From DASXTC01 sp036505635 (lineage in GTDB: Bacteria > Acidobacteriota > Polarisedimenticolia > JACPZX01 > DASXTC01): a DNA stretch of 64,000 nt. The notes beneath the pieces were generated by a model. The model was not told the DNA's origin and searched no databases. It saw only the letters and a list, made by a program, of their open reading frames with translations. The stretch is from positions 186,001-250,000 of the forward strand of contig DASXTC010000021.1 in assembly GCA_036505635.1 (NCBI GenBank), given 5' to 3'. Positions 35,662-44,117 of the stretch are shown in pieces; position 1 is the stretch's first letter; every line of letters starts with the position of its first letter. The translations under genes were made by a program, and so were the position numbers.

Positions 35662-36252
35662 CTAGCAGTTTCTGGCGAGGTATCGCCCCATCACCCCCCG
35701 GAGGTGATCCCGCAGAGAAGTGTCCGCGATCGTCTCCAGCGTCGGTGAAACCTCGACGGCCAGGTCGGTTGGGGCCGCCGGCAGCCTGGGGGCCGTGGAA
35801 TGCCCCACCGGAACGCCCGTCCGCCCCATCTCCTGCCCGCGGGGCTGGCTACCGGCCGCCCCCAGCCGGAAGCTGATCTGAGCGACCGGATGGTCCGGCA
35901 GGAGCCGGGCCAGCCGCGAGAGGATCTCCGGCCTCGCCCGTTCCAGCTCGCGTCTCCAGGAAACGTCGCGCACTTCGACGGTCAGTACGGAAGTCTTGTA
36001 CGAACAGGGACGCGAGACCGTCTTGAGGTGGGGCCCCACGACTCGCCTCCACGCGGTCTGGAGCCGCAGCAACCTCAGACGTTCCGCGCTCCTTGCGGCG
36101 AGCGGCTCCGCATGGCCCGGGAGGGCCGTGGCCCGCCCCGGCGTCCCAACGGTCACGAGCGCGTCGCTGAACAGGGCGACCTCATCGAAGGTGAGGAAAT
36201 CGGACTCCGCCCGGGAGCGCCGGGACCTGCGCGTCGCGCTGGGGTAGATCAT
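35662..36252 (-). CDS. DciA-like DUF721 protein
   Basis: I take the ATG of MIYPSATRRSRRSRAE, giving 196 residues. Residues about 55-125 form the DUF721 domain: LRLLRLQTAWRRVVGPHLKT, a hydrophobic strand SVLTVEVRDVSWRRELE, and LSRLARLLPDHPV. In other bacteria DciA, a DUF721 protein, helps load the replicative helicase. The N- and C-terminal extensions are low complexity. It lies 107 bases after the CPBP gene. No Shine-Dalgarno is evident, so the start is uncertain. Confidence 0.7.
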   Translation of the reverse strand: MIYPSATRRSRRSRAESDFLTFDEVALFSDALVTVGTPGRATALPGHAEPLAARSAERLRLLRLQTAWRRVVGPHLKTVSRPCSYKTSVLTVEVRDVSWRRELERARPEILSRLARLLPDHPVAQISFRLGAAGSQPRGQEMGRTGVPVGHSTAPRLPAAPTDLAVEVSPTLETIADTSLRDHLRGVMGRYLARNC

Positions 36253-36359
36253 CGATGTTCCGTCTTTGCCGAGGTGAGTGAAACAACGACCGGGAGGATG
36301 ACAACGAGGCCCGATTCTATGCGGCGGCGAACCCGGGGTCAAGGAGGAATACGGGTTCG

Positions 36360-37340
36360 TCAGTGCGGGAAGGCCATCATTCCGATGGTATCCACCAGCG
36401 CGTGCGCGTAGGCCGCCGCGAGGAGGCTCCCCGTGCGAAGGTAGGCCCAGCCGTAGCACATTCCCGCCGCGGTGGCGAGCATCACGTAGCGCCAGTCGCC
36501 GGGCGGGTTGTTGAGGTGCGCCAGCCCGAAGATCACCGATGAGATGAGGAGTGATGTGTACGGGCCGCCGGTCCGAATCATTCTCTGCAGCATGTTGAAG
36601 ATCAGCCCGCGGAACAGAACCTCTTCCGGGAGCGCCACGAAAAAAAAGATCCCGAGAAACATCAGGAACGACTTGCCGGGGCCGACCCAGTGCGGGGAGA
36701 ACTGGACGAAGCCTGTGGCCAGTGCCGTGGGGATACCGATGGCCAGGAATGCCAGGAGGGCGATCAGCCCGACGCTGACATCCTCGGTGGAAAGACGGAA
36801 CCTGTATCCCACCCCGTCGAGCCTCCGCACCACCATGAAGCAGAAGAGCGCCAGCTCCATGCCCAGCGTCTTTGCCAGGACGTAGGAGGGGTTTCCGGCC
36901 GGCAGGTTCCAGAACTTCTCGAAGTATTGCAGCTCCACGGGCAGCCAGAGCAGCAGCAGAACCAGCAGGTCGACCACCGAGGGGCGCGCCCCGCCCCGTC
37001 CCCACGCCGCGAGCAGAAGGATGGGAGCCCCGATGTACAGGACCAGCCCGAGCGTCCGGCGCAAGGAGAGGTGCCCGCCGCCCCCCACCAGCACCACGAG
37101 CCCGGGCACCAGCAGGAGAAACCCCATCAACGTCAACCGCACCCGGTTCGATCGACCCATCTCCCGCAGCGCCTCCACGACGCGGTCGAAGCCGAGGGCG
37201 AAGTAGGGGATCATCAGGAGGCCGAAGGCGAGCACGACCCAGACGCTCGTCACCTCCGTGGCCCTGCGATAACCGTAGTAGGCGGCCGCGGCCGTCAGGC
37301 CCGCCACGAGAATCCCGATCGTGAGCAGCGTCCTCTTCAC
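36360..37340 (-). CDS. CPBP-family intramembrane metalloprotease
   Basis: Starts at a GTG overlapping the upstream stop (GTGA), giving 326 residues and about eight helices. The CPBP/Abi signature is complete: the EExxxR motif in LPEEVLFRGLIFN, the His in IFGLAHLNNPPG and a third in AYAHALVDTIG. The family includes CAAX-prenyl endopeptidases and many bacterial proteases of unknown substrate. The preceding zincin gene is translationally coupled, so the two may cooperate. Confidence 0.88.
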   Translation of the reverse strand: MKRTLLTIGILVAGLTAAAAYYGYRRATEVTSVWVVLAFGLLMIPYFALGFDRVVEALREMGRSNRVRLTLMGFLLLVPGLVVLVGGGGHLSLRRTLGLVLYIGAPILLLAAWGRGGARPSVVDLLVLLLLWLPVELQYFEKFWNLPAGNPSYVLAKTLGMELALFCFMVVRRLDGVGYRFRLSTEDVSVGLIALLAFLAIGIPTALATGFVQFSPHWVGPGKSFLMFLGIFFFVALPEEVLFRGLIFNMLQRMIRTGGPYTSLLISSVIFGLAHLNNPPGDWRYVMLATAAGMCYGWAYLRTGSLLAAAYAHALVDTIGMMAFPH

Positions 37341-38563
37341 CGGAAGGTCACTCCCGCGGGCAGGGCCCCCTCCAGCTCCGCGATGATCCGATCGGCGAGG
37401 CGCGGTTCGAAGCCCTCGACGATCGCGACGATCCGGGCCAGGCTTCCCTCCCGGCCGATCCGCCAAGCCCGCCCGCGGGCCGGGCGGCGATCGAGCCAGG
37501 ACGACGCGCGGGCCAGGAACTCCACGGCGTCGGAGGACCTGTCCCACACGGTGACCCAGATCATCGACGTGGCTCCGCGCCTGCCTTCGTAGATGGCATA
37601 TCGATCCCCGTCCCATCCTTCCGCGGCGGTGACCGCGGCTGGGTCGCCCGCCCCCCCGAGCAGCTCGCGCACCATGAACTCCCCCATCACGTTGGCGTGG
37701 ATCAGACGGTAGGCGTTCGGGGGATCTCCCTGGGGCAGAGTCTCGATGGCCGCGGTCGCAATGAGGGAGGGAAGATCCCGCTGCGCGGCCGCCCTGACAG
37801 GATGAAGGACCTGCTCGGTGGATTCAGGGGGCCGCTTGAAGATCTCGTCCATCAGGAGGGCGCCTCCGCGAGCGTCGATCGCGCGGGCCCACGCCAGCCC
37901 CTCGACGTAGGGAAAGGTGAAGCTATCTTGAAGGACCCGCGGAATCAGCGGGATCCTTGTCCCGGCCGGTTCACCTTCCGGGGCGGTGCGCTCACCCATC
38001 GGCTCCGCCTTCCCCTCGTCCGTCTCCCCGCGCGCCGAGAGGAATCTCTCGGTGAGAAGAGTCGCCTCCCCCTCGATCATGGCCTGCGCCGCCAGGAGAG
38101 CGTCGTCGTCGGGGCGCGCGGCGTCGAGTATCGCCGCGATCCCGAAAACCTGGTCCTGCAGCGCGTGCGCGAGCTCGTGGACGAGGGCCATTCCCGGAAA
38201 CGATCTCCCCTCCACCAGGAAGAGCCTTCGGGCGTCGGGGTCGTAGTAGCCGGCCGCCTGTTCGGACAGCATCGCCACGAAGAGCTCCTTCAGATCGTCC
38301 TGCCGATCCAGCAGGCCGAGATGGACCATCGCCTTGCGCTCCGCGTCGAGCCTCTCATCGGGGTACTCGTCGCCGAGCTTGCGCAGGAGGAACGAACGCA
38401 CCTCGTCCTGTCGCAGAGTCTCCACCTCGACGGCCTTACGGTACGAGTGGCCTCTCATCTCGGAAAGCCTGAGCATGATCTCCGCGTTCCGGGCGCTCCC
38501 CGGCCCGGAGCCGGCGAGCGCCGGCGCGGCGCAGCAAAGCAGGATTCCCGCGGTTCGCAACAT
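37337..38563 (-). CDS. Exported zincin-type metallopeptidase
   Basis: I take the ATG that gives a signal peptide (MLRTAGILLCCAAPALAG) and 408 residues; a TTG overlapping the mltG stop (38587) is an alternative. The zinc motif is MALVHELAHALQDQ, with HExxH and a second helix, and a downstream acidic segment AQAMIEGEATLLTE whose Glu is a likely third ligand, as in gluzincins. The family is uncharacterised and common in Acidobacteriota-like genomes. It probably acts in the periplasm. Stop overlaps the CPBP start. Confidence 0.78.
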   Translation of the reverse strand: MLRTAGILLCCAAPALAGSGPGSARNAEIMLRLSEMRGHSYRKAVEVETLRQDEVRSFLLRKLGDEYPDERLDAERKAMVHLGLLDRQDDLKELFVAMLSEQAAGYYDPDARRLFLVEGRSFPGMALVHELAHALQDQVFGIAAILDAARPDDDALLAAQAMIEGEATLLTERFLSARGETDEGKAEPMGERTAPEGEPAGTRIPLIPRVLQDSFTFPYVEGLAWARAIDARGGALLMDEIFKRPPESTEQVLHPVRAAAQRDLPSLIATAAIETLPQGDPPNAYRLIHANVMGEFMVRELLGGAGDPAAVTAAEGWDGDRYAIYEGRRGATSMIWVTVWDRSSDAVEFLARASSWLDRRPARGRAWRIGREGSLARIVAIVEGFEPRLADRIIAELEGALPAGVTFR

Positions 38564-38583
38564 GGAGTGCAACGGCTCCCGTG

Positions 38584-39621
38584 TCAATGGCGCCGGTTCG
38601 ACAGCGTCAGGTCGCGCCGGTATTGGCGCACCGCTTCCTCGTGGTCACGGATGTTGGTGGAGAAACGGTGGCGGCCCGGCCCGGCCACGACGAAATAGAG
38701 GTCGCCGGTGGGCGCCGGGTAGAGCGCCGCTTCGATCGACCGGGCCCCAGGGCTGCAGATGGGCCCCGGGGGGAGCCCCGGATGCACGTAAGTGTTGTAG
38801 GGAGAGGAGTACGAGAGGTCGGAACGGTATATCTCCCCCCGATAGCGGCGGTCCAGCTCGAGCGCGTAGACCACGGTCGGGTCGCACTGGAGGAGCATCC
38901 GGCTCCGGAGCCGGTTGTGGAACACGGCGGCGATCCGCGCCCGCTCCTCGTCGGCCATCGCCTCCTCCTCGACGAGGGAGGCCAGCGTGATCGCCTGCCG
39001 CACCGACAGCCCCAGCTCATTGAGGCGCGCCATACGTCCGGCGCTCATCTCGCGGCGGAACCGCGCGACCATCTCCTCCACGATCCGATCGGGCGGGGTG
39101 CCGCTGGCGAAGAAGTAGGTGTCGGGAAAGAGATACCCCTCGAGGTCGGGCGCCACGGGATCCAGGTCCAGGACGAGACGCCGGTTCCGCTCGGCGCGCG
39201 CGGACTCGAGGAAGGCCTGTCTGGTGCCGAACCCCGCAGCTTCGACAACCTCGCTGGTCTCCTCGAGGCGCAGCCCCTCGGGAACCGTCATTTTGTGCTG
39301 CACGACGTCTCCCCGCACGAGCTTGTCGAGGATCTGGTTGGGGCTCTGCGGCCCGGAGAACTCGTATTCGCCCGCGTGGATCCTCCCCTCGGCCCGGCGG
39401 ACTCTCATGAGCAGGCGGAAGACCAGGGCGCTGCGGATCAGACCCGAATCATGCAGTTTTGCCGCCGCGACCCGGGCCGGCTGGCCCGGCTCGATGAGCA
39501 CCACGGTGGATTCGGATGCGTATCCTTTGTAAGGACGTGTCCCCTGCCAGAAGAGGGACTGGATCGCCATCACGCAGCAGACAAGGGCCGCCGCCAGGAC
39601 GAGGGCCGGGCCGATCCTCAT
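38584..39621 (-). CDS. mltG: MltG/YceG-like endolytic transglycosylase
   Basis: The 345-residue protein starts at an ATG overlapping the ruvX stop (ATGA). One N-terminal anchor (ALVLAAALVCCVMAI) is followed by a LysM-like region (about 40-105) and the YceG catalytic domain. The probable catalytic Glu lies in ITLASLVEEEAMADE. Other family motifs are DLEGYLFPDTYFFASG, LLQCDPTVVYAL, YNTYVHPGLPPGPICSPG and YFVVAGPGRHRFS. It cleaves nascent glycan strands and may terminate their growth. Start and linkage to ruvX follow the common order. Confidence 0.93.
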   Translation of the reverse strand: MRIGPALVLAAALVCCVMAIQSLFWQGTRPYKGYASESTVVLIEPGQPARVAAAKLHDSGLIRSALVFRLLMRVRRAEGRIHAGEYEFSGPQSPNQILDKLVRGDVVQHKMTVPEGLRLEETSEVVEAAGFGTRQAFLESARAERNRRLVLDLDPVAPDLEGYLFPDTYFFASGTPPDRIVEEMVARFRREMSAGRMARLNELGLSVRQAITLASLVEEEAMADEERARIAAVFHNRLRSRMLLQCDPTVVYALELDRRYRGEIYRSDLSYSSPYNTYVHPGLPPGPICSPGARSIEAALYPAPTGDLYFVVAGPGRHRFSTNIRDHEEAVRQYRRDLTLSNRRH

Positions 39622-40043
39622 GGCCGCGTCCGGGGCCGGCTGTCGAGATAGGCCTGAAGGATGATGGCGGCCGCCACGTGGTTGATCACTTCCCGGCGCC
39701 GCCGCCGCGACAGGTCGGCCTCCAGGAGGCAACGTTCGGCCTGAACGGTGGAGAGCCGCTCGTCCCAGGTCACTACCGGCAGCCCGAGAGCCTCCCGCAC
39801 GCGATGCGCGAAGGTCTCCGCATCCGAGGCCCGGGAGCCGGCGACACCGGACATTCGCAACGGGAGCCCCACCACGATCGTCCCGACCTCGTGGCGGGCG
39901 GCGAGATCGGCAAGGGTCCGCAGATCGTGTTTCAGGCCGCGGCGCCTGACGGTGGTGATCGGCTGAGCCGTGATGCCCAGCGGATCGCTCACCGCGACGC
40001 CCACCGTGGCCTCGCCGACATCAAGCGCCATGATCCGATCCAT
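39618..40043 (-). CDS. ruvX: RuvX/YqgF, Holliday junction resolvase-like pre-16S rRNA nuclease
   Basis: The ATG of MDRIMALDVGEATVGVAV gives 141 residues, the normal length; a longer frame exists. Motifs of the RNase H-like fold are MALDVGEATVGVAVSDP, TIVVGLPLRMSG, TWDERLSTVQAERCLLEADL and INHVAAAIILQAYLD. The usual 'GxKRIG' after the first Asp is replaced by 'GEATVG'. The enzyme acts in 16S rRNA 5' maturation. It is coupled to mltG and lies 79 bases after the cytochrome gene. Confidence 0.9.
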   Translation of the reverse strand: MDRIMALDVGEATVGVAVSDPLGITAQPITTVRRRGLKHDLRTLADLAARHEVGTIVVGLPLRMSGVAGSRASDAETFAHRVREALGLPVVTWDERLSTVQAERCLLEADLSRRRRREVINHVAAAIILQAYLDSRPRTRP

Positions 40044-40122
40044 CGGGAAGGCTGCACCTCGCGGCGCGATTATCGTGTTGCTTCCGGGGAGTGTCAAGGA
40101 AGGCACCAAGGACGGGAGCGGG

Positions 40123-41625
40123 TCAGTGTTTGATCATGTCCCAGTACTTGAAGAACGCGAAGTCGGGACTGTTCTCCTTGGTGTGGCATGTGAAACAGCT
40201 TCGCGGCGGGACGTTGCCGAACGGCTTCGACGCGTCGCGGAGGTGTTCGGTGGCGTTCCCGTGGCACGCCTCGCACTGGACGTTGACCAGCTCGGGGCTC
40301 TGGCGCGCGTTGATGAAACCGTTCGGTGCCTCATACCCTGTCACGTGGCATTTCACGCACTCGGGGTTGTAATCCTGGTTTGCCTTCACGAGCGTGTCGA
40401 AGGCTCTGGCATGCTTGGTTCGGGCATAGACCTCATACGCCTCGCTGTGGCAGCTGACGCACGCATTCGCGGTCAGGAACCCCTTGCCATCGGCGGGCGC
40501 CGAGCTGACGGTTTCCAGCGGCACTGTGGCGCCGGTTCCCGCCGGGCCCCGCGCGGCCACCGGCGGTGCGGGCGCGGCCACGGCGGTGACCGCCTTCTGG
40601 CGGTTGATCTCGTTCACGCGGGCGATCGTCCTGTCGATCAAATCCTGAAGCTTCGGATCGGACGGATACCGGCGCGTCAGGAAGACATGGTTCGCGGTCA
40701 GCTTCGGCGGCACGCCTTTGCGTTCGAACTTGAGGCGCACCTCGCCCATGCGCTTCCCCTGATCCCCGGAGTAGAGAACGGGCACCCCTTCGATCATCTC
40801 GATCGTGCCGGCCGGCGAGAACCGGGCGCCGTAGCTCGCGAGGGCCAGGTCGATCCCCTTGCTTCCGGCAAGCAGAGTCGTCAGGTCACGCAGGCTGAGG
40901 TTTGCGAGCAGCACGACGAGGTCCACCTTCGCCCTCAGCGCCGGCAGGTGCAGCTTCACCGCCTCCACCGGGTCGCGCATGATGAGCACGCGCCGGTCGG
41001 GCGTCTCCCTGGCGAAGGCGGAGTTGAAGGTGTTCACCCCCAGAAACCCGATCCGCACGCTCCTGCCTGACGCCAGCTTGTAATCCCTGATCGCGTAGGG
41101 CGCGAAGAGCTGCTCGCCGTTGTCGCGATAGACGAAGCTGGCGCTCGTGAAGACCATGCGGGATTTCTCGATCAACCGGCGTAGCTCCTCGACGCCCCCC
41201 GCCAACTCGCGCTCGCCGAGATTCACGACGTCGTAGCCGATCATCCCCATCCCCTCGATCAGGTTCGCGGTCTTGAGGCGGCCGGCTTCATCCGTCTCCG
41301 AGGAGAAGTCACCCGTCTCGACGAGGGCGGTGACCGCCTTCGGGTACTGTTGCTTGAGGAGGTTCAGATACCCCGCCCGACGGGCGAGTCCCCCGGAGGG
41401 ATTGTGCGGTCAGCCACACGGGTCGACGTAGCCGACGACGGCGCCCGTGTAGATCAGGATGAGATCGGGGGGATCTCCGGGGACCACGAGGGGCCCCTCA
41501 TCGAGATCTCCGACCGGCGGTGGTGTCTCAAGGGAGCTCTGCCGAGCGGCGGCGCCCGAGAGAGTGGCGAGGAAGAGCGCCGCGATCGAGAGAGAGGCGA
41601 GCCAGAAACCCGCGCGAATTCTCAC
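40123..41625 (-). CDS. UshA-like tetrahaem cytochrome c, probable selenoprotein (UGA at codon 72)
   Basis: Two adjacent open stretches in one frame (41625-41413 and 41409-40123) are separated by a single TGA at 41412-41410. Read through, they form one 500-residue protein. It has a signal peptide (about 1-27), then LILIYTGAVVGYVDPCG-U-PHNP and GGLARRAGYL, the beginning of a UshA/5'-nucleotidase-like metallophosphoesterase domain. From memory, Cys-containing relatives read PCGC here, so UGA replaces the second Cys. Four CxxCH haem sites follow (CVSCH 389, CVKCH 423, CEACH 451, CFTCH 477). A hairpin just after UGA fits a bacterial SECIS. Start is a GTG. Some later metal motifs look degenerate (GERE for GNHE). 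A nonsense mutation is the alternative. Confidence 0.75.
41372..41388 (-). promoter_or_regulatory. Candidate bacterial SECIS hairpin after in-frame UGA
   Basis: On the coding strand CTCGCCC, loop GTC, and GGGCGGG form a seven-base-pair stem with one G-U pair. It starts 21 bases after the UGA, so the apical loop begins 28 bases after it, and the loop opens with G. From memory, these values fall within the published bacterial SECIS model (loop 16-37 bases after UGA, early G). Confidence 0.55.
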
Positions 41626-41659
41626 AGGAGCACCCCGTTGTATGAGTCAGTGGGCGGTT

Positions 41660-41688
41660 ATTATAGGGGCTGGATCGGATGGCTGCAA
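41660..41688 (-). promoter_or_regulatory. Promoter for the selenoprotein/cytochrome gene
   Basis: On the minus strand TTGCAG (41688-41683), 17 bases and a perfect TATAAT (41665-41660). The start site would be about 28 bases before the GTG. An overlapping TATTAT on the plus strand may serve the DUF3467 gene. Confidence 0.6.
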
Positions 41689-41726
41689 CAGACCGGAGAC
41701 GTCCCGCCCGACGAAGGAGGTTCACC

Positions 41727-42044
41727 GTGAGCTCGAACGACCACCCCGAAGCGCCGCGCCCACCGGCCCCGCCCGTCTCTCTGCAGGGCCGCATCGACAA
41801 CGACACCGCAGAGGGGATCTACAGCAACATCGCAAGCATCATGTTCAGCCGATCGGAGTTCTACATCGACTTCGGACGTCTGGTGCCCGGCAAGCAGGAG
41901 GTCAAGGTCCACGCGAGGATCATCACGTCACCGGTGCATGCCAAGGACCTCGCCCGGGTCCTGACCCAGAACATCCAGCAGTACGAGGAGAAGTTCGGTC
42001 CGATTCCGGGCGACGCCTCCGACTCTCGCAAGGTGGGGTTCTGA
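41727..42044 (+). CDS. DUF3467 protein
   Basis: A GTG with a strong AAGGAGG six bases upstream gives 105 residues. The core reads DTAEGIYSNIASIMFSRSEF, YIDFGRLVPGKQEVKVHARI and HAKDLARVLTQNIQQYEEKF, the pattern of DUF3467, a small widespread family of unknown function. No signal peptide is present, so it is probably cytoplasmic. The first 25 residues are Pro-rich and variable. Its stop overlaps the presumed start of maf. Confidence 0.85.
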   Translation: MSSNDHPEAPRPPAPPVSLQGRIDNDTAEGIYSNIASIMFSRSEFYIDFGRLVPGKQEVKVHARIITSPVHAKDLARVLTQNIQQYEEKFGPIPGDASDSRKVGF

Positions 42045-42607
42045 GCGCGCCCCTCGTCCTGGCCTCGCGATCCCCCCGGCGCGCCCGGCTCCTGCGAGCG
42101 GCCGGCTACCGGTTCGCCGTGCGCCGGCCCCACGTGGACGAGACGCTCTCGCCCGGCGAGCTCCCCGCGCACGCCGCGGAGCGTCTCGCCGTCGCGAAGG
42201 CGATCGAGGTCGCGGCCCGCTGCCCCGGAGCTCGTGTGCTGGGGGCCGATACGATCGTGGTCGTGGATCGCGCCGCGCTGGGAAAGCCGGCCGATGCGGC
42301 CGAGGCCCGCCGGATGCTCCGGCGTCTCTCGGGACGCACCCACCGCGTCGTGACCGCGCTGGCCCTCTGCGAACCGGCGGGCGGCGTGGTCCGATCGGAC
42401 CGCGCGATCACCCGGGTGACCTTCAAGAGGCTCTCGCGACGGGAGCTCGAATGGTACGTCGCCACGGGAAACCCGCTCGACAAGGCGGGCGCCTACGGCA
42501 TCCAGGAAGGGGCGGGGCTGTTCGTCACCGGGATCCGCGGCTCGTACACCAACGTGGTGGGGCTCCCGCTGGAGCTGGCCTACCGGATGCTCGGGCTTCC
42601 CGGGTAG
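42041..42607 (+). CDS. maf: Maf-like nucleotide pyrophosphatase
   Basis: The 188-residue product has all Maf motifs: LVLASRSPRRARLLRAAGY, HVDETLSPGE, VLGADTIVVVDRAALGKPAD, SGRTHRVVTALAL, and WYVATGNPLDKAGAYGIQ. These enzymes hydrolyse non-canonical or canonical nucleoside triphosphates and are linked to division control. No ATG, GTG or TTG lies where the protein must begin. The best start is a CTG overlapping the preceding stop (CTGA), with GGTGGGG just before it. Any later canonical start would remove the SPRR substrate-binding motif. Confidence 0.88.
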   Translation: MSAPLVLASRSPRRARLLRAAGYRFAVRRPHVDETLSPGELPAHAAERLAVAKAIEVAARCPGARVLGADTIVVVDRAALGKPADAAEARRMLRRLSGRTHRVVTALALCEPAGGVVRSDRAITRVTFKRLSRRELEWYVATGNPLDKAGAYGIQEGAGLFVTGIRGSYTNVVGLPLELAYRMLGLPG

Positions 42608-42641
42608 GAATCAATCGAGGCCCGTGATGGCGCCCCCCCGC

Positions 42642-44117
42642 TCACCAGACCAGCTTGGGCTTGCGGGCGGCCGCCGCCTCGTCGAGCCTGCCCACGGGCG
42701 TATGGTGCGGCGCCGTCCGGACCAGCTCCGGGTCCTCGCGGGCCTCCCGGTCGATCGCCTTCATCGCCTCGATGAATCGGTCCAGCTCCTGGCGCGACTC
42801 GGTCTCGGTGGGCTCTATCATCAGCGCGCCGTGAACGATCAGCGGGAAATAGATCGTCGGCGGATGGAATCCATAGTCCATCAGCCTCTTGGCTATGTCC
42901 AGCGTCCTGACGCCGGCGTCCTTCTGGTTCGTGTCGTCGAAGATGACTTCGTGCAGGGTGGGCTGCCTGAAGGCGAGGTGATAGGTGTCGGAGAGGCGCG
43001 CCCTGATGTAGCTCGCGTTGAGCACGGCGCGTTCGGCGATCCTCCGGATCCCGGTGGCCCCGTATGACAGGATGTACGCGTAGGCGCGCACGTGCATGCC
43101 GAAATTGCCGAGGAAGCTCGAGATCTTTCCGATGGAGAACGGACGCTCCCAGTCGAGGCGGAGCTCCCTTTCCCCTCTCACCAGGACCGGCACGGGCAGG
43201 TACGGCTCCAGCGCCCTGACGACGCCGACAGGTCCGCTGCCCGGACCGCCGCCGCCGTGCGGCGTGGAAAAGGTCTTGTGCAGGTTCAGGTGCAGGATGT
43301 CGACCCCCATGTCGCCGGGACGCGCCACGCCGACCAGGGCGTTCATGTTGGCACCGTCCATGTAGACGAGCCCGCCCTTTGCGTGGACGATCCCGCAGAT
43401 CGTCTCGATCTCGGCTTCGAATATCCCGAGGGTGTTGGGGTTCGTGAGCATGAGCGCCGCCACGTCGGGGCCCATCCTCCGGCGCAGCGCGTCGGTGTCG
43501 ATGCACCCGCGTTCGTTGGAGGCGATCTCCTCGACGCGGTAGCCGCAGATGTGGGCCGAGGCCGGGTTGGTGCCGTGCGCCGAGTCGGGGATCAGGATCA
43601 CGGAGCGCGGGTCGCCCGAGCGTTCCAGGTGCGCCCGGGCGATCATGATTCCGGTCAGCTCACCGTGGGCGCCGGCCGCCGGCTGCAGCGTGAACCGATC
43701 CATCCCGGTGATCTCGCGCAGGAGGGCTTCCAGCTCGTCCATCAGCCGGAGCGCCCCCTGCACCGACCCTTCCGGCTGCATCGGATGGATGCGCGCGAAA
43801 CCGTCCAGGCGGGCCATCTCCTCGTTAATCTTGGGGTTGTACTTCATGGTGCAGGAGCCCAGAGGATAGAGCCCGAGATCGATCGCGTAGTTCAGACGCG
43901 AGAGGCGCACGAAGTGTCGCACGACGTCCACCTCGCTCATCTCGGGGAAACCCGCGATGTCCGGTCGCACGGCGTCGCCCAGATCCGATGGATCCGCCTC
44001 GGGCACGTCCAGGGCAGGCAGCTCATAGCCCCGGCAGCCGGCCGAGCTGAGCTCGAAGATCGTGGGCTCCAGCCGCGTCACGGCGGTGGAGACCTCCTTC
44101 GGGCGCCCGTCGGTCAT
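42642..44117 (-). CDS. gcvPB: Glycine decarboxylase P-protein, subunit 2
   Basis: The 491-residue subunit starts at an ATG overlapping the gcvPA stop. PLP-enzyme motifs are clear: YPLGSCTMKYNPKINEE, LQPAAGAHGELTGIMIARAH, IPDSAHGTNPASA, and the Schiff-base Lys in LHLNLHKTFSTPHGGGGPG. The two-subunit form of P-protein decarboxylates glycine and passes the aminomethyl group to the lipoyl arm of GcvH. It is the last gene of the operon gcvT-gcvH-gcvPA-gcvPB. Convergent with maf. Confidence 0.96.
   Translation of the reverse strand: MTDGRPKEVSTAVTRLEPTIFELSSAGCRGYELPALDVPEADPSDLGDAVRPDIAGFPEMSEVDVVRHFVRLSRLNYAIDLGLYPLGSCTMKYNPKINEEMARLDGFARIHPMQPEGSVQGALRLMDELEALLREITGMDRFTLQPAAGAHGELTGIMIARAHLERSGDPRSVILIPDSAHGTNPASAHICGYRVEEIASNERGCIDTDALRRRMGPDVAALMLTNPNTLGIFEAEIETICGIVHAKGGLVYMDGANMNALVGVARPGDMGVDILHLNLHKTFSTPHGGGGPGSGPVGVVRALEPYLPVPVLVRGERELRLDWERPFSIGKISSFLGNFGMHVRAYAYILSYGATGIRRIAERAVLNASYIRARLSDTYHLAFRQPTLHEVIFDDTNQKDAGVRTLDIAKRLMDYGFHPPTIYFPLIVHGALMIEPTETESRQELDRFIEAMKAIDREAREDPELVRTAPHHTPVGRLDEAAAARKPKLVW

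Noticed and set aside
40123..41625. Pseudogene split by a nonsense mutation
   Set aside because: Kept only as an alternative: the frame is otherwise intact, the motif spans the UGA, promoter and haem sites are preserved and a SECIS-like hairpin follows.
41660..41665. Plus-strand promoter for DUF3467 using TATTAT
   Set aside because: A -35 box at normal spacing is not convincing (TTGTAT at only 15 bases); the opposite strand has a better match.
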